From contig NC_135246.1 in NCBI RefSeq assembly GCF_947623445.1, positions 12,073,856-12,137,855 on the forward strand: a stretch of DNA of 64,000 bases. The letters run 5' to 3'. The notes under the pieces are model-generated. The model searched no databases. It was not told the origin of the DNA and saw nothing but the letters and a program-made list of their open reading frames with translations. This document shows, one piece after another, positions 42,601 to 53,871 of this stretch (its first letter is position 1; the number at the start of each line of letters is the position of its first letter). The translations under genes were made by a program, and so were the position numbers. The stretch is from Clavelina lepadiformis. Lineage: Eukaryota > Chordata > Ascidiacea > Aplousobranchia > Clavelinidae.

Positions 42601-43450
42601 ATTTTGACCAATTTTTGAATTTTTTTGACAAGTCAAAAAATAATCGCCCTAATTATTATAAATAGATTTTTTATATTTTTTTGTGGGATTTTTAGGGGTC
42701 AATAAGATCTGCAAGAAGGTTAGCTCAGAGCCGCGGTTGGGAATCACTGGTTTAGACAATGTTCCTCACGGTGCTGGAAAATTTCTGAATTTCTATGCAC
42801 TGTAGACTACAATAACAAACATGCTTTTCACATAGGGTGTTGGCATGTTATCAAAGCCTTTTTCCAAGTCGGATCCGCGGATGAAAACGATATTGCATTC
42901 CAATGAACCCCTTGTTCACTTTGCTTTGGTTTGCGGTGCGAAGAGTTGTCCACCAATAAAAACATACTCTCATGACGTAAGCAAAACAATTAGCACTATG
43001 CTTGTGTCTACTTGTACTTTGTTGCAGTCAAGTATGAACTCTACTTATTATGCATCAAAACAAGGTTCAAAGTATAGAAATATCAGTTGTTACATGAACT
43101 GTAGAATGTAATGAACGAACTGGAAATAGCTGCAGCTGCCTTTCTGGAGAGTGACGATGGTTGTTGTGTTGATATTGAAAAAAATATGATTGGTCTTAGC
43201 ATGATTTTTAAGTGGTACAAAGAAGATTTTGGAGAAACCCCATATGAGGTAATATCATACATGCTGAAATTTCATGTGTTTAACTGTTAAGACCCTTATA
43301 GTGGGTAAACAAACCAATATTTAGGTCTTAAAATGGGTGAGGAATCATATGAGTCTTGGCGACAAAAAACAGCATCTCACAAAATTACTTGAAGAAAAAG
43401 TTTATAAACTGGTCTATTTGACGTATGATTGGGGAAGTAATGGAAAATAG
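39688..43450 (+). CDS. Glutaredoxin-DEP-DUF547 fusion protein, 12 exons, 478 aa
   Basis: Exons: 39688-39830, 40118-40211, 40349-40451, 40581-40659, 40921-41001, 41327-41493, 41854-42008, 42102-42218, 42330-42416, 42836-42976, 43105-43248, 43325-43450; 1437 nt, all phases match. Residues 10-80 are glutaredoxin with the active site C19-K-H-C22 (SITGCKHCKAAK), the SVPQIFF segment holding the cis-proline, and the glutathione-site GGN. Residues about 140-210 are a DEP domain (YPNTFTGEDAITFIAQEKGL, then TLYRFMQDW). Residues about 245-478 are DUF547 (YTGLGQSPEFEDYVQLSAQL, GEKLAFFINIYNALVIH, FALVCGAKSCPPIKTYS, MIFKWYKEDFG, ending YDW). The three-domain order is known in diverse invertebrates; its biochemical role is not established. 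There is no signal peptide, so a cytosolic redox or membrane-associated role is inferred. Confidence 0.93.
42448..42749. mobile_element. hAT-type miniature element in intron 9 of the glutaredoxin fusion gene (302 bp)
   Basis: The ends are CAGTGGTTCCCAACC and GGTTGCGAATCACTG-like (actual GGTTGGGAATCACTG), about 15-bp inverted repeats with one or two mismatches. It is flanked by a perfect 8-bp duplication GTTTAGAC (42440-42447 and 42750-42757). There is no open frame. It makes up most of a 419-nt intron. Confidence 0.85.
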
Positions 43451-43589
43451 CTTAAATAGGTTTCACCATTACAAACACAGTATACACAGAAAGTGAAATT
43501 TTACTGCTTGTACTACATGTATATTGACTGTTGTATAGTAGTATATTGCAATTTTACACCACTTGGCACTTAATCTGCGCGCTTTTGAT

Positions 43590-45288
43590 TTATGTACTAT
43601 TGTCACTCTTGAAATACTCTGTCATAAACCCATAACTTGTATGATTAAAATCAATGGAAGTGATGCTTTTAGCTGTAACTTGCATCGTTACTTCTTGAAA
43701 CACAATACTTCGGCCCACTTCTTCAAAGTTAAGTTTTTCAAACAATGCTTTGCTTGCTTTGTTATCCGTACCTATTTTTGCTGTAAAAGTATCTACATTT
43801 AGTTCCCTTTTTGCATAATTCATCATCAAGCAAGCAGTCTGAAATCCATAACCTTTTCGCCGACAGTCTTTTTCTGCGATCATCACTGATATTTCTGCAT
43901 TTCCTTTATCAACCTCGTTGAAGAACAAATTTACGTCACCCACCATGCATTGTTGTTCAAGGTGTTGTATTTTCTGTGACATGACGTTTTTGTGCTCTTG
44001 GTCAGGTTCGATTTCATTTGGATGATTATTGCTTTCATAACAATGCCTCAACTTCTTTCTATGACACAAAAGTTGCAAGGGTAACAAGCTTCCCATAACT
44101 ATTGTAGAGTGTTTGTGCAAAAAAAATAAAAAGCAAGAACTACTAAGAGATACTCCCCTTGGTAATAAAGGTACATTCTATTAGCAGAAAAATCTCAGGT
44201 TCAGTTAAACTCAGACATTTGTGACTGTAATTTTAGCCATTTTGATAATACTGTATATGTATAGTCTGTTGTTGACATGACCATTATTATGGCAAGTGAT
44301 TAGTATGAATCAAGAGGAATTAACAGATCAATGCAAAAACTGCCACTTTTTATCTGTACCTCAGATGCATAGGACTTTGAGCCATTTCATAATTGCTTAA
44401 CACGACTGATATATTCTATGGATGATGACCCAGAAAAATCATTTGGCAGGTCAAGGGTAGAGAAACACTAGGTTAACTAGTTTAGTATACTAAACTTTTC
44501 AGTTTCTCAATTGTTAACGTTTTGGTGAATTTGCCAAGATTACTATCCATGTTAAAAAGTATACAGAGTATAACCAAAAGTTCCAACGTTTAGGAATCCT
44601 GGCATGAAGCAAATCAAAAAATTGGAGGGTGCTATATTGTAACATCGTTATGACATCAAATTTGAAAGAGGCTGGGTCATATTAAATAGGCTGTAAAATA
44701 AAAATGACAAATATAGTTTTGATAGGAAGCGCAGTCCACCGTACATCATTCCAGTACTTAACAAAACTGGTGCTTAATTCTAACGAAACATGATTTTTTT
44801 CCCTTTTATAGCATTATGACACAAGAATTCCTAGGGAGGTAGATTTTTGCACATTTGTTAGCACCTTTGCTGGAATATGACTTCATAATCGTTGTAAACT
44901 TGTAGATGTAGAGTGTAGACTCTTGTATAAACTTTTACGCTACCAGTCTGTGAAGTACCTCTTTGACTTTTAACAGTCCGCATGCATGAAAACGTTGAGA
45001 ACAACTGCTTTAGACGAACCAGTCATGGCATACACATATAGCAAAATATTTTATCGGTACTCACCGAAGCTTGTTCACATCTAGTACAATAAATGTCAGC
45101 TTTGTCTCATCTTTTTGCCAGAGCTCTTGCATTTCAAATTCTTCTTCTAATGAAAGTGGCTCAGAAGCAGTTAGATTCTGCAACTCTGGATTTTGCATCC
45201 AGGAATTGTATTTCTCCACATGTTTTCTTTTGTATGGAACAAGAGCTACATTCACTCCAACAAGCATGACATCCTCATTAAATTTCAT
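43590..45288 (-). CDS. NAT9: N-acetyltransferase 9 (NAT9-like), 2 exons, 230 aa
   Basis: GNAT-fold acetyltransferase; in Drosophila, NAT9 has been tied to microtubule stability. Exons 45288-45065 and 44058-43590 (693 nt). The start MKFNEDVMLVGVNVALVPY matches the family N-terminus, so the in-frame upstream codons were not used. Family blocks follow: LTASEPLSLEEEFEMQ, LTFIVLD, CMVGDVNLFF, the acetyl-CoA-binding motif CRRKGYG at residues 140-146 (RxxGxG type), then AKIGTDNKASKALFEKLNFE and SIVFQEVTMQV. The segment between LTFIVLD and CMVGDVN is longer than in human NAT9 (207 aa). The gene is convergent with the glutaredoxin fusion gene, with 139 bases between the two stop codons. The intron is about 1 kb. 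Confidence 0.93.
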
Positions 45289-45533
45289 TTTTTGAATTAT
45301 TACCAGTTCAACATTTTTATTAATCAAGCCATCTCATGCATCCTTAAAGCAAAAAGGTTGTTGATAAAAAGCAGATTTCAAATCTTTTTAAACATTCTTT
45401 CTATCCAATTAAACTCATCGTCCAACCATCATGGTTCCTGATATTTTAATTACACAACTCCTTTTACGAACCAGACAAACAATCTTGATCTTGGTTTATT
45501 GGTGTAGTGACTACCAATTAAAGCAGGAGTGTC

Positions 45534-46409
45534 CAAACTACGGCCCACCATCTGATTTTAATTGGCCCTTGGCCATCATAGAACTTGAAACTTAAAACTT
45601 GAAGCTCACTTGAAACCTCGTACCAAAGATATAGAAGTATGAAACAGACATTAGCAGCTTAAGAGAAACAAACTTTATTTCAAAAGTGAAAGTTACTTTA
45701 CCAAGAATTCAGTGGTAATTTTTGACTTGCTTCTATTAATTGTAAGGTGACCTATTGTAAGTTACGGTATGTCATTGAGCAGATATTGCAAAGCAACTGT
45801 GGATCACAATAACTATAAAAAGCTGTAATTTTATATGGTCCCACCTCTCACAATACCCTGTACAGTTAACTGTTAAGTGCTGTTATGTGTTGCATCAAAT
45901 AAGATAGAACCAAAGGAATTTTTGAAAAGCAAGTACATAACGCAAAAATATTCGTCGTTATATACGTCTTAATCAAAATATACTGAGATCAGAATCACTG
46001 ATAAACATTTATGTGACATCTTTCACATCGCATCACTTCACCCACGAAGAACAATGAAGCATTGTTGTCATTTATCCGCCCATTTTCAGAATGAATTCTT
46101 TGGAATAATTTTTCTAGATTTTTGTCTTACATAGTTCAAAGCTGCTTTGACCTTGCTTTAGTGGTACCTTTTAGAATTGTAGCGGAAACTGAGTCGCTGC
46201 AGTTCTGTGACTTTTTAATGCTTTAGGCGATGTTTCCTAGGCCTAGAATTTTCAGCTACAACATAGATTTTACTGCCAATGCCATTGTTAATGGTCGTCA
46301 TAATCTTCAATATGTTGAAACGAAGCAGCGATCTTCACACATATATGGTCTGGCTACTGAATAACTTTTTAGTGCATGGCCCTCAGTGAAAAAATTTTGG
46401 ACGTCCCTG
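45534..46409. mobile_element. Non-autonomous hAT-type element (876 bp)
   Basis: The left end CAGGAGTGTCCAAA and the right end (complement) CAGGGACGTCCAAA agree at most positions. The flanks are AATTAAAG (45526-45533) and AATTAGAG (46410-46417), an 8-bp duplication with one change. The left interior (CTACGGCCCACC ... GGCCCTTGGCC) is typical of Charlie/ZBED-type hAT elements. No transposase frame is seen. Confidence 0.68.
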
Positions 46410-46789
46410 AATTAGAGCATCTCACTCTTAACTACAAATATGCAATCCAGGTGTCGTGTAGTCGCCAAGAACATACCATTGTATAGTGACTAGTACAGCA
46501 TAAGCAGCATATGATCGTATGATATGATTCATAACCATTAATTCTAATGAAAGGTGCCAAAATCAAGCAAGACTATAACAAACCAAACAAAAATGCATTC
46601 AAAGGATAGTAAAAATAAAAGAAAAAGCTCAGTAACTGGAGTTTAAACAGTAGGGAATCATAAGTCAGTAAGTTGTCATTCAATGAGTTGCGTCATTCTA
46701 AGGATAAATTTTCTGCATACAGTGTCGGATCATCCACCACCTTAAACAATTTCTTCAGTTTCTAATATACTAAAGAGTGCACAAAATTG

Positions 46790-46915
46790 GTATGGTATGA
46801 TAATATTACTTATGAGGAAAGTTTTTGCACGACTTAAACTCGTGCAAACCCATTTTTACGAGACCTGCACTTGAACCACTCACCTACCAACCGGACTGCA
46901 GAGTATGGCCGTTTT
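46790..46915. repeat. SINE-like fragment, copy 4
   Basis: GGTATGGTATGATAATATTA followed by GAGGAAAGTTTTTGCACGAC TTAAA matches the left end of the copy at 26430 (TATGGTATGGTATGATTATG, GAGGATAGTCTTTGCACGAC). The right part is diverged and seems truncated. Confidence 0.55.
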
Positions 46916-47387
46916 TAGCAAGATCGTGGGTGCGCCAAACAACCAAAAATTAAATGAAAGTGCGCAATTACACAGTAATGTACATTGTTTGGCTTAGTCA
47001 ATCTTTAAATCAATTGAAATTGAGTGCACAAATGTTCTGTCCAAGACATTAAGTGCAAAAAAACACACCTTAAATGCGGCACTGAAGCTCAAGAAAAGCT
47101 ATATTGAGTCATTTGAGTGCATCTATGCCAAACTCTGCATTCTGGGCTGGCAATCTTACTTATAACATTAGCTATACAAGACTAGGTGGTCTTAAAATAG
47201 AAACTTTGTGCTTTCTATTTCTAACAGTGAAAAGTACCGTGAAAAGCGTACGTTTTACTAAGGCAAAGGCCAAAAGGCAATATCAGTAAGCATAAATTTT
47301 AGCTAAGGCTTTACTTCCACTGAACTTGTGTTCCACTGTTATTTGAGCAAATACTGGGCATTCTCAGTTTTTGTCTATCTCTGATCT

Positions 47388-47902
47388 GGGAGCACGACAT
47401 ATGGCCGCGGGAAAGTGGCCGCGAACAAACTCACCGGGGTCAACTGAACGTGACGTAAATTGACCGCAGACAAACTGACTGTGACATAAACTGGCCGGCG
47501 ATCAAATTAACCGTCGATAAATTGGCCGGCGATCAAATTAACCGGCGACAAATTGGCCGTCAAAAGGTCAAAATTTTAAACTCGGTAGTATATGATATGT
47601 AAAGTAAATATTTGTTTGTAACTATTTCCTTTGTTTTTAACAAAATTGTTTTTTATTTCAATACACATTGAAACGTTTATTGAAATAAACAGAAGTGACT
47701 AGATAGTGAATTAGAATTTTGACCTTTTGACGGCCAATTTGTCGTCGGTTAATTTGATCGCCGGCCAATTTATCGACGGTTAATTTGATCGCCGGCCAGT
47801 TTATGTCACAGTCAGTTTGTCTGCGGTCAATTTACGTCACGTTCAGTTGACCCCGGTGAGTTTGTTCGCGGCCACTTTCCCGCGGCCATATGTCGTGGAA
47901 CC
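47388..47902. mobile_element. Foldback element with tandem-unit arms and 9-bp target duplication (515 bp)
   Basis: Two arms of about 190 bases are near-perfect inverted copies around an AT-rich centre (about 47575-47715). The ends are GG...CC; subterminal CACGACATATGGCCGCGGGA is identical in both arms. The perfect 9-bp duplication CTCTGATCT flanks it (47379-47387 and 47903-47911). Each arm is a degenerate tandem array of about ten 15-16-bp units (for example CGGCGATCAAATTAAC, CGTCGATAAATTGGC, CGGCGACAAATTGGC, CGCAGACAAACTGAC). This architecture resembles Drosophila Foldback elements; a 9-bp duplication also fits Mutator-like elements. There is no open frame. Confidence 0.82.
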
Positions 47903-48289
47903 CTCTGATCTAACCTCACGTTAACACATTAGGGAAATCACCAACTACGCAACAAAATGTTCAGAAAGATCTAAAATGTTGATCAGTCATTTCTGGTACC
48001 GGGTTGAAAGTTTTGCTGACAAGAACACTTTTTATTGCAACTTGTCTATGTTCACGCTTTCAAAAGAGCAACAGCATATGTTTGAAAATTATAAAAAATC
48101 GGTGCCAAGATATTATTCTACACAAAGATTATGTTGAAATCTTGAGTCGCAAAGTTTGAAATGGTAAACTTTAAACTAAACATTTAAGTTAATACATGAA
48201 ATAGCTTACTGGAGCACAAAACGGGCTGAACGTAAATACTTAAAAGATAGCAAAAGTAAAAGCGTCTGCCACTGTTAATAACTAGAGTC

Positions 48290-48420
48290 GTAACCAAGTC
48301 ATCTAACTCGAGTCGCAAATTAAGTCATTTACGGTTTAAGACTCAAGTGGAGTCGTTTGGAAGAAGTGACTCGAATCATTTGACAAATAAAGCTCGAGTC
48401 AAGTCTCGTCAAATGACATC
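48290..48420. repeat. CGAGTC/GACTCG-rich repeat
   Basis: Many copies of AGTCGTAA, ACTCGAGTCG, GTGACTCGAATCATTTGAC, CTCGAGTCAAGTC and TCAAATGAC lie in both orientations over 130 bases. It looks like a palindromic repeat or MITE remnant; the ends could not be fixed. Confidence 0.4.
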
Positions 48421-48933
48421 TGAAGCTGAGCTATACAGAAAACAAAAGCACCGTTCTGTCAGCCAGAATTGTTGAAAATTTTTTTCGTTTGGCGGCAACA
48501 AACGCGTTCGTAGACAAACAAACTTCATTTTAAGTTATACAGTCTACAAGCTTCTTGGTCTTTGATTTCTTCGTAATTTTTGAGAATTAATACCTAAAAA
48601 ATTACGGATTTGCAGAAGTCCCCACGTGGGTTTATATGACCTGAACCCTAACTTTGTATCAATTGTATGAAGTTTTTCTATCACTATGAAACACAAGTAA
48701 TGGGAGTGTTGACAAGTGTAAACAAGTTGACCTTAAGTCAACAACAAGTTGTCAGGTTTACAAAGAAGTTATCAGATTTTTTTTTCATCAATTAAACCTA
48801 GTTTCGCCTTTTTGAAATAACTCAATATCAAAATACTCTCGGAATCTTATTTGAATTGTCGTCACATATCAAAGTTTTATTAAACATTCCTTGAAAGAAA
48901 ATTATGAAAACTTCTGATAAAGATAAATAAATG

Positions 48934-49060
<127 letters not shown>

Positions 49061-50436
49061 AGATAAAGAATAAATAAAGATAAAGCTGATAAAGACTCCT
49101 GAAAAAACTGATAAAAAAGCTGATAAAAACACTTGGATACAGTTTTTGATTGACGTCTCTTTTGCTGCCTCCAGCATAGTCAACAAGTCAAAAATGATAA
49201 AGACTCAGCAAGAGAAATCTTTCATGCCATTTAATTACCCTTTCTACGATTTTTTAACAAAAGAAATCGACTAGCGGTAACAGCAGAAGTAGTTCGTTGT
49301 TGCGTTTCAATTTGCCTGCCAAATTTCTCATATTAGCTTTCAGTTTAAATTTTTTTAAATTTGTTTTAAATTTGGCAGGCAAATTGGTTTTGATTAATAC
49401 GGTGTGCATGTAGTAGGTGAGGTTTTAAATAAAATTATTATTTACGTAAACAAGTTCATGGCTTAGAGATAATATACAAAACAAAATGTGTAAAACCAAA
49501 AATTAACGGCAGTTGTTCTACAACGTTTGTCCTTAAATCCAAATAAATCGCACTTGAGATGGAGAATGCTTGAGATTTTGAGTGAGTTTTTCATTCTCCA
49601 TTGACATGTCCGTTCTGAAAAAAAATTTTTTCTAAGTAGATTTTCAGTCGAATTTAAATTAAATTGAGAGACTAATGCTAAGACAAGTTAAGCCTATACC
49701 AAAATACAACTCGGCAGAAAGTATAAACAGGAGCAGACTAAATGTTTTCGTTATAGGCTATTCAATGGATAAGCCGATATTGCCAAAAATGTATCGCAAA
49801 CTTGTCACTCTTCAAGTTTAATTCTAATAACGCGTTTTGAATTGAAATTGTTTGAATTGAATGAGTCCTTGCAAATTGATTAGCTGCAGCTGACATTTAT
49901 TTTCGGTTGAAAATATTTTTAGCTTACAGCACATATATGGTAGACAGTCTCGTCTTATCTAGTCTACCGGTGACATGAAGCTATTGTACCGGTATATCGA
50001 TACCGCATAACCGGTATAGACTAACGAAAGGTGACAAAACCGAGCTCAGTGAGCTGTACAGTAGCATCCATTTTCACCTGAACACTTACACCAACTGTAA
50101 ATCAAGTTGGGATTAACTGACTGAATAAGGGAATATACTTTTGATATGCACTTGAGTGCGTTTAAGTACTCCTGAAAACACAAATGATGCTATCAAGTAT
50201 CTGTCGTACTTTGTCAATATATCAACCGTGACGCAAATGAATTTCACATTATGATGTCATAAGCATCAGTATCACTACATCGTCAAACGAAACGTCAAAT
50301 CTACGACACACCTTTACCACAATATTTGCAAATTGAAACTGTTTGAAAAATTCTTGGCCCGGTGAGGACTTATTTCAACATATTTCTGGCTTAAGGTTAG
50401 TTTTTTCCAGCACTAGCACCTGATTTTAAGGTCACA

Positions 50437-53400
50437 TCAAACGTTTCCATGTTGACATCTTACCGGTTTCTGCAGTGGATGATTCTGGATAGTGTCATAT
50501 GTGTCTTGAGGAGTTTCCTTTGAAATTAACTCGTGTTCCGACTCAGATTTTTTTATTTTTTTCATCTTTGCGGCAATCCAAATTAAGCAAATGCAAATTA
50601 CGTTGAAAGCGCTGACTCCGCACATAAGATAAATCTAAGATAACCAGGAAGTTTCAATGTAATTCTAACTCCATGTAATAGGCTATCTGTCATTCAATAT
50701 TTCATGTATAATGTTTGCTTAAATTTTTATGTTGAACTGGTTGTCAATCGTGTCCATACTCACCGGGTAAAAAGGGGACAGGTGAAACAACGCACCGGCA
50801 GAGGGCACCAATGACATTGTGCCGGCAGCACCACCAAGTGCGAAAATAAAAGCATAAGTTCCCGAAACATTTATAACTTCAGATATCCAATTTATCGCTG
50901 CAACAAACCATAAGTTAGTTTTTAACTATTCCAAATACATAACTAACGCATAAGACATTTTCGTGTTATATCTTCAAAATGAAATATATATCGGTTTCGC
51001 CTGAAAATTAATCACGAAAGCACCTGCTGGGATTAAAGGTCCGTTGAAAAATCCATAAAAGAACGACACAATCCACGTGATCGTGGGCCAAGTTCTTGCA
51101 ACAGAAATCATAAATACCTGCAAATAGCCAAGATGTTTGCTAGAAGATATGAACAATTAGCAAAAATTTGTGCTGTTTTTATAAAAATAAACAAACATAA
51201 ATAAAAAACAAAAGAAAATTCAAAAAAATTAACCAGAAATGTTTTGTGATCAAACGTTTTGTGGAAATAAATATGATATAGAAAATTCTTTTGTAACTTT
51301 GGGAAAATGTGGAGACCATCTTAGATGTTGGTATATACTTGCTTGCTTACCATCATTATCAATGCTCCTGAGACGATCGTAAACACAACGTAGTTGGGCT
51401 TCACGTGACGAGCGAACAAAATCCCAGAAAACCTTCCAATGGCCAAACCAATTGAATAAACTGCTGTCACCCAAGCTGCATCTGAAGTCTAAGGTTAGTT
51501 ACAGCAAATGAATTTTACGTGGTGCAGGAACCAAGTGCACTGACATCAAACAGTAACTAAGACAACTTGTGAGAAGGCTCAGTCAAACGTTATTAAAAGT
51601 GATGCTTAGTCGCATTATGGGAAAAAAACATGGTCTGAATTAAAACGATTCTAAAGAGAGGGGTGGATAAGTGTTGGTGGTTTGAAGGAGAAGAAGCGAA
51701 TGGGTTGCAGCCGGGTAAAGTGGTGACGTCATAAATCATAATCACCCCTGTTTGGTCCTAAAAAAACTCATAAGTTGAAAAGTTCCCATTCTTAATTGCA
51801 ACACAACTGAAAACTGCTGTTTCGTTTCGAAGCATGAAAACGTTGACATATTTGTAACATGATGTTATGTTAAACATCAAAGTGATTCTAGCCGTTATAA
51901 AGCTTTCTGGCTGAAATCTTGAATATTATTTACAGACAGGTCTTAGGCAAGTTTTAAATTGAAAGGGTGTACAGACACTTAATCAAGCGACATTTAATCA
52001 TGCGACACTTAATCACCGACACATAATCACTTGGACAGTTAATCCAAGATGATTATGATTATGATTAATGGTTAATAATTATGTTTAGTGATGATTAATT
52101 AATTACGATTAATGATTATGTGTCGCGTGATTAAGTGTCGCGTGATTAAGTGTCACCAAACCAATTGAAAGTAAGTTATAAGTTTTTAAATAGCTTATTC
52201 ACTTACTGAGAAATCTAAAAATGAACACTTGGCCACCGCGTAAATCATATCTTGGTAAAGCAAGCTACTGGCAGTGCTGCAAAAACAATATGAAAATAGG
52301 GGGATCAAAATCCATATGACGTCACGAAGAGGTTCTTCCGTTTGTTTGTCTTTAACGACATCATCCGATGAAGACAAAACTTCGTAAGTTTTTTCTAGTG
52401 AATTTTTAAAAGTTGTTCTGTTAGCCACAGCAATAGCTAAAAATCTACCGTTTGTCGTGTATATTATACTCACCATCAGCTTTAATACAACCAAGCACAA
52501 TATGCAGAATTCCAACGACAAATAGAACAATCCCAAATATGATGTACGACCACCCGGCAGGATCAAACTGCTGGCAAAATTAAGTCGATATCAAGTTCTT
52601 ATTTTCAAATATTCTCAATGGAGCAGGAAATATTTCAGCTTGTTTTTCAAAATCATTCGATGATTAAATCACATCCTTACCTTACTTGTGGCAATTTCTT
52701 CACTTCTGTAGACAGTTTTATTCCCAAAGTTTTCGTCTTGCGAACATTTCGATACTGCCTTGTCCTCATGAGACATTGCCAGGAATGGATCAGCTAAGCG
52801 ATGTAGAAAGACGAAAATTGGTGATCATAATTACGACGTTCTCTTAAACAAGTTACGGTAATCTTTGTAATAAGTTACCTACAGCTGGAGCTAAAAACCT
52901 TCCCAGGCTACCCATGACGTAAAGAAGATACATCAACACACGAGCAGTTTTAGGATCCCAGGTTCGAAGTACCAAACACTGGCCATCTAGTAACCATAAA
53001 ATATGTGTCTGCTCGAAATATTTTTACTGATGATTAAGTGTAAAAAACAAATTTTCTTCCTACAAAACTTTACGGATGTTGCTGTATAATAACTTAGTCT
53101 TTGTTTTGTACCAAAATGCACTTCAACAAAACTTAATATGGCAATTTCAAAGCGTTATTCATTTACAGAACTTTAGTTTCTTACCTACAATGACGTAGCC
53201 AATATTAATTCCAATTACAACAAAAATCAGAGCTAACTGCCATATTTGATTGATCCAAGGAACCGCAACCACTGTGCCCGACAGTATTAAAGTAAGGGCG
53301 GCTAGGAGACAAAAACATCCGTAAAGAGTAATTTTGTCGGTTATTAGTAGTTTTAGTAATAATTTGCTCAAATTAAATTAAGCAAACGAACATTTTTCTG

Positions 53401-53871
53401 AAATTTAAATGCAAAGGTTTTTCAACATTTTGCATCATATCTTGACAGTATTGTCATATAACTTAATATAAATGAGAGCCAGTTGTAGTCTGGTTTGGGG
53501 AAAAATGTTCATATCAATTAACATAAATCCTGACCTTGAAGAAATAAACCGTTTAATTTTTGTTTCAAGTTGCGATTAACATAGGAAGCCAATATTGAAC
53601 CAAGCATTGTACCGCCACCAAGTGCTGGATACGTAAAAGTTATATCCTGGACTTCTTGGTGAACAAGATGGGCCAAGTACAGCAAAGTCGGTCCCAAAAT
53701 AACTCTGTAATATGTCTGCAACATGAAAGTATTCGATGATTAAATATCTGAACGCACCTAATGTCGCCGAATAACCTCCTGTACTTTTAATGCATCAAAC
53801 ATCCAACTCACTGTTGCTCCTCGTAAAAACAACATCGCAATAAGCAGCACAGTGGAGTAAATCGGCCACAT
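50437..53871 (-). CDS. MFSD4: Major facilitator, MFSD4/NaGLT1-like sugar transporter, 11 exons, 489 aa
   Basis: A 12-TM major facilitator of the family containing kidney Na+-dependent glucose transporter 1 (NaGLT1) and MFSD4. Exons: 53871-53812, 53715-53535, 53301-53185, 52986-52879, 52793-52681, 52570-52474, 52436-52207, 51488-51351, 51117-51024, 50897-50764, 50634-50437; 1470 nt, phases match. Family blocks: ILGPTLLYLAHLV (TM1), YPALGGGTMLGSILAS (TM2), NIGYVIVDGQCLVLRTW (TM4), LMYLLYVMGSLGRFLAPAV (TM5), a long central loop with an acidic Ser-rich segment, VTAVYSIGLAIGRFSGILFA (TM8), and INVSGTYAFIFALGGAAGTM (TM11). It ends in a polar cytoplasmic tail. The start is an ATG shortly before TM1 with an upstream in-frame stop; the N-terminus is shorter than in human MFSD4. 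The exact sugar specificity and paralogue cannot be decided here. Confidence 0.88.
51966..52162. mobile_element. Small foldback element with tandem-unit arms and 9-bp target duplication (197 bp)
   Basis: It lies in intron 7 of the MFSD4-like gene. The ends are GGTGTACAGACACTTAATC and, on the complement, GGTTTGGTGACACTTAATC. The flanking duplication AATTGAAAG is perfect (51957-51965 and 52163-52171). The arms consist of about 15-bp units such as CGACACTTAATCAAG, CGACATTTAATCATG and CGTGATTAAGTGTCG around a centre of GATTATGATTA words. It has the same construction and the same GG...CC/9-bp rules as the element at 47388. Confidence 0.78.

Noticed and set aside
50998..51023. GC donor after the VINFQ reading at the end of MFSD4-like exon 9
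   Set aside because: The GT donor at 51023 fits the phase of the next exon and gives the family sequence PLIPAAINW; the GC donor does not.
53302..53371. 5' extension of MFSD4-like exon 3 (open frame up to 53371)
   Set aside because: The frame begins with TTG and not ATG, and the AG upstream gives the wrong phase. The acceptor CCTAG at 53302 restores phase and matches the membrane-segment boundary.
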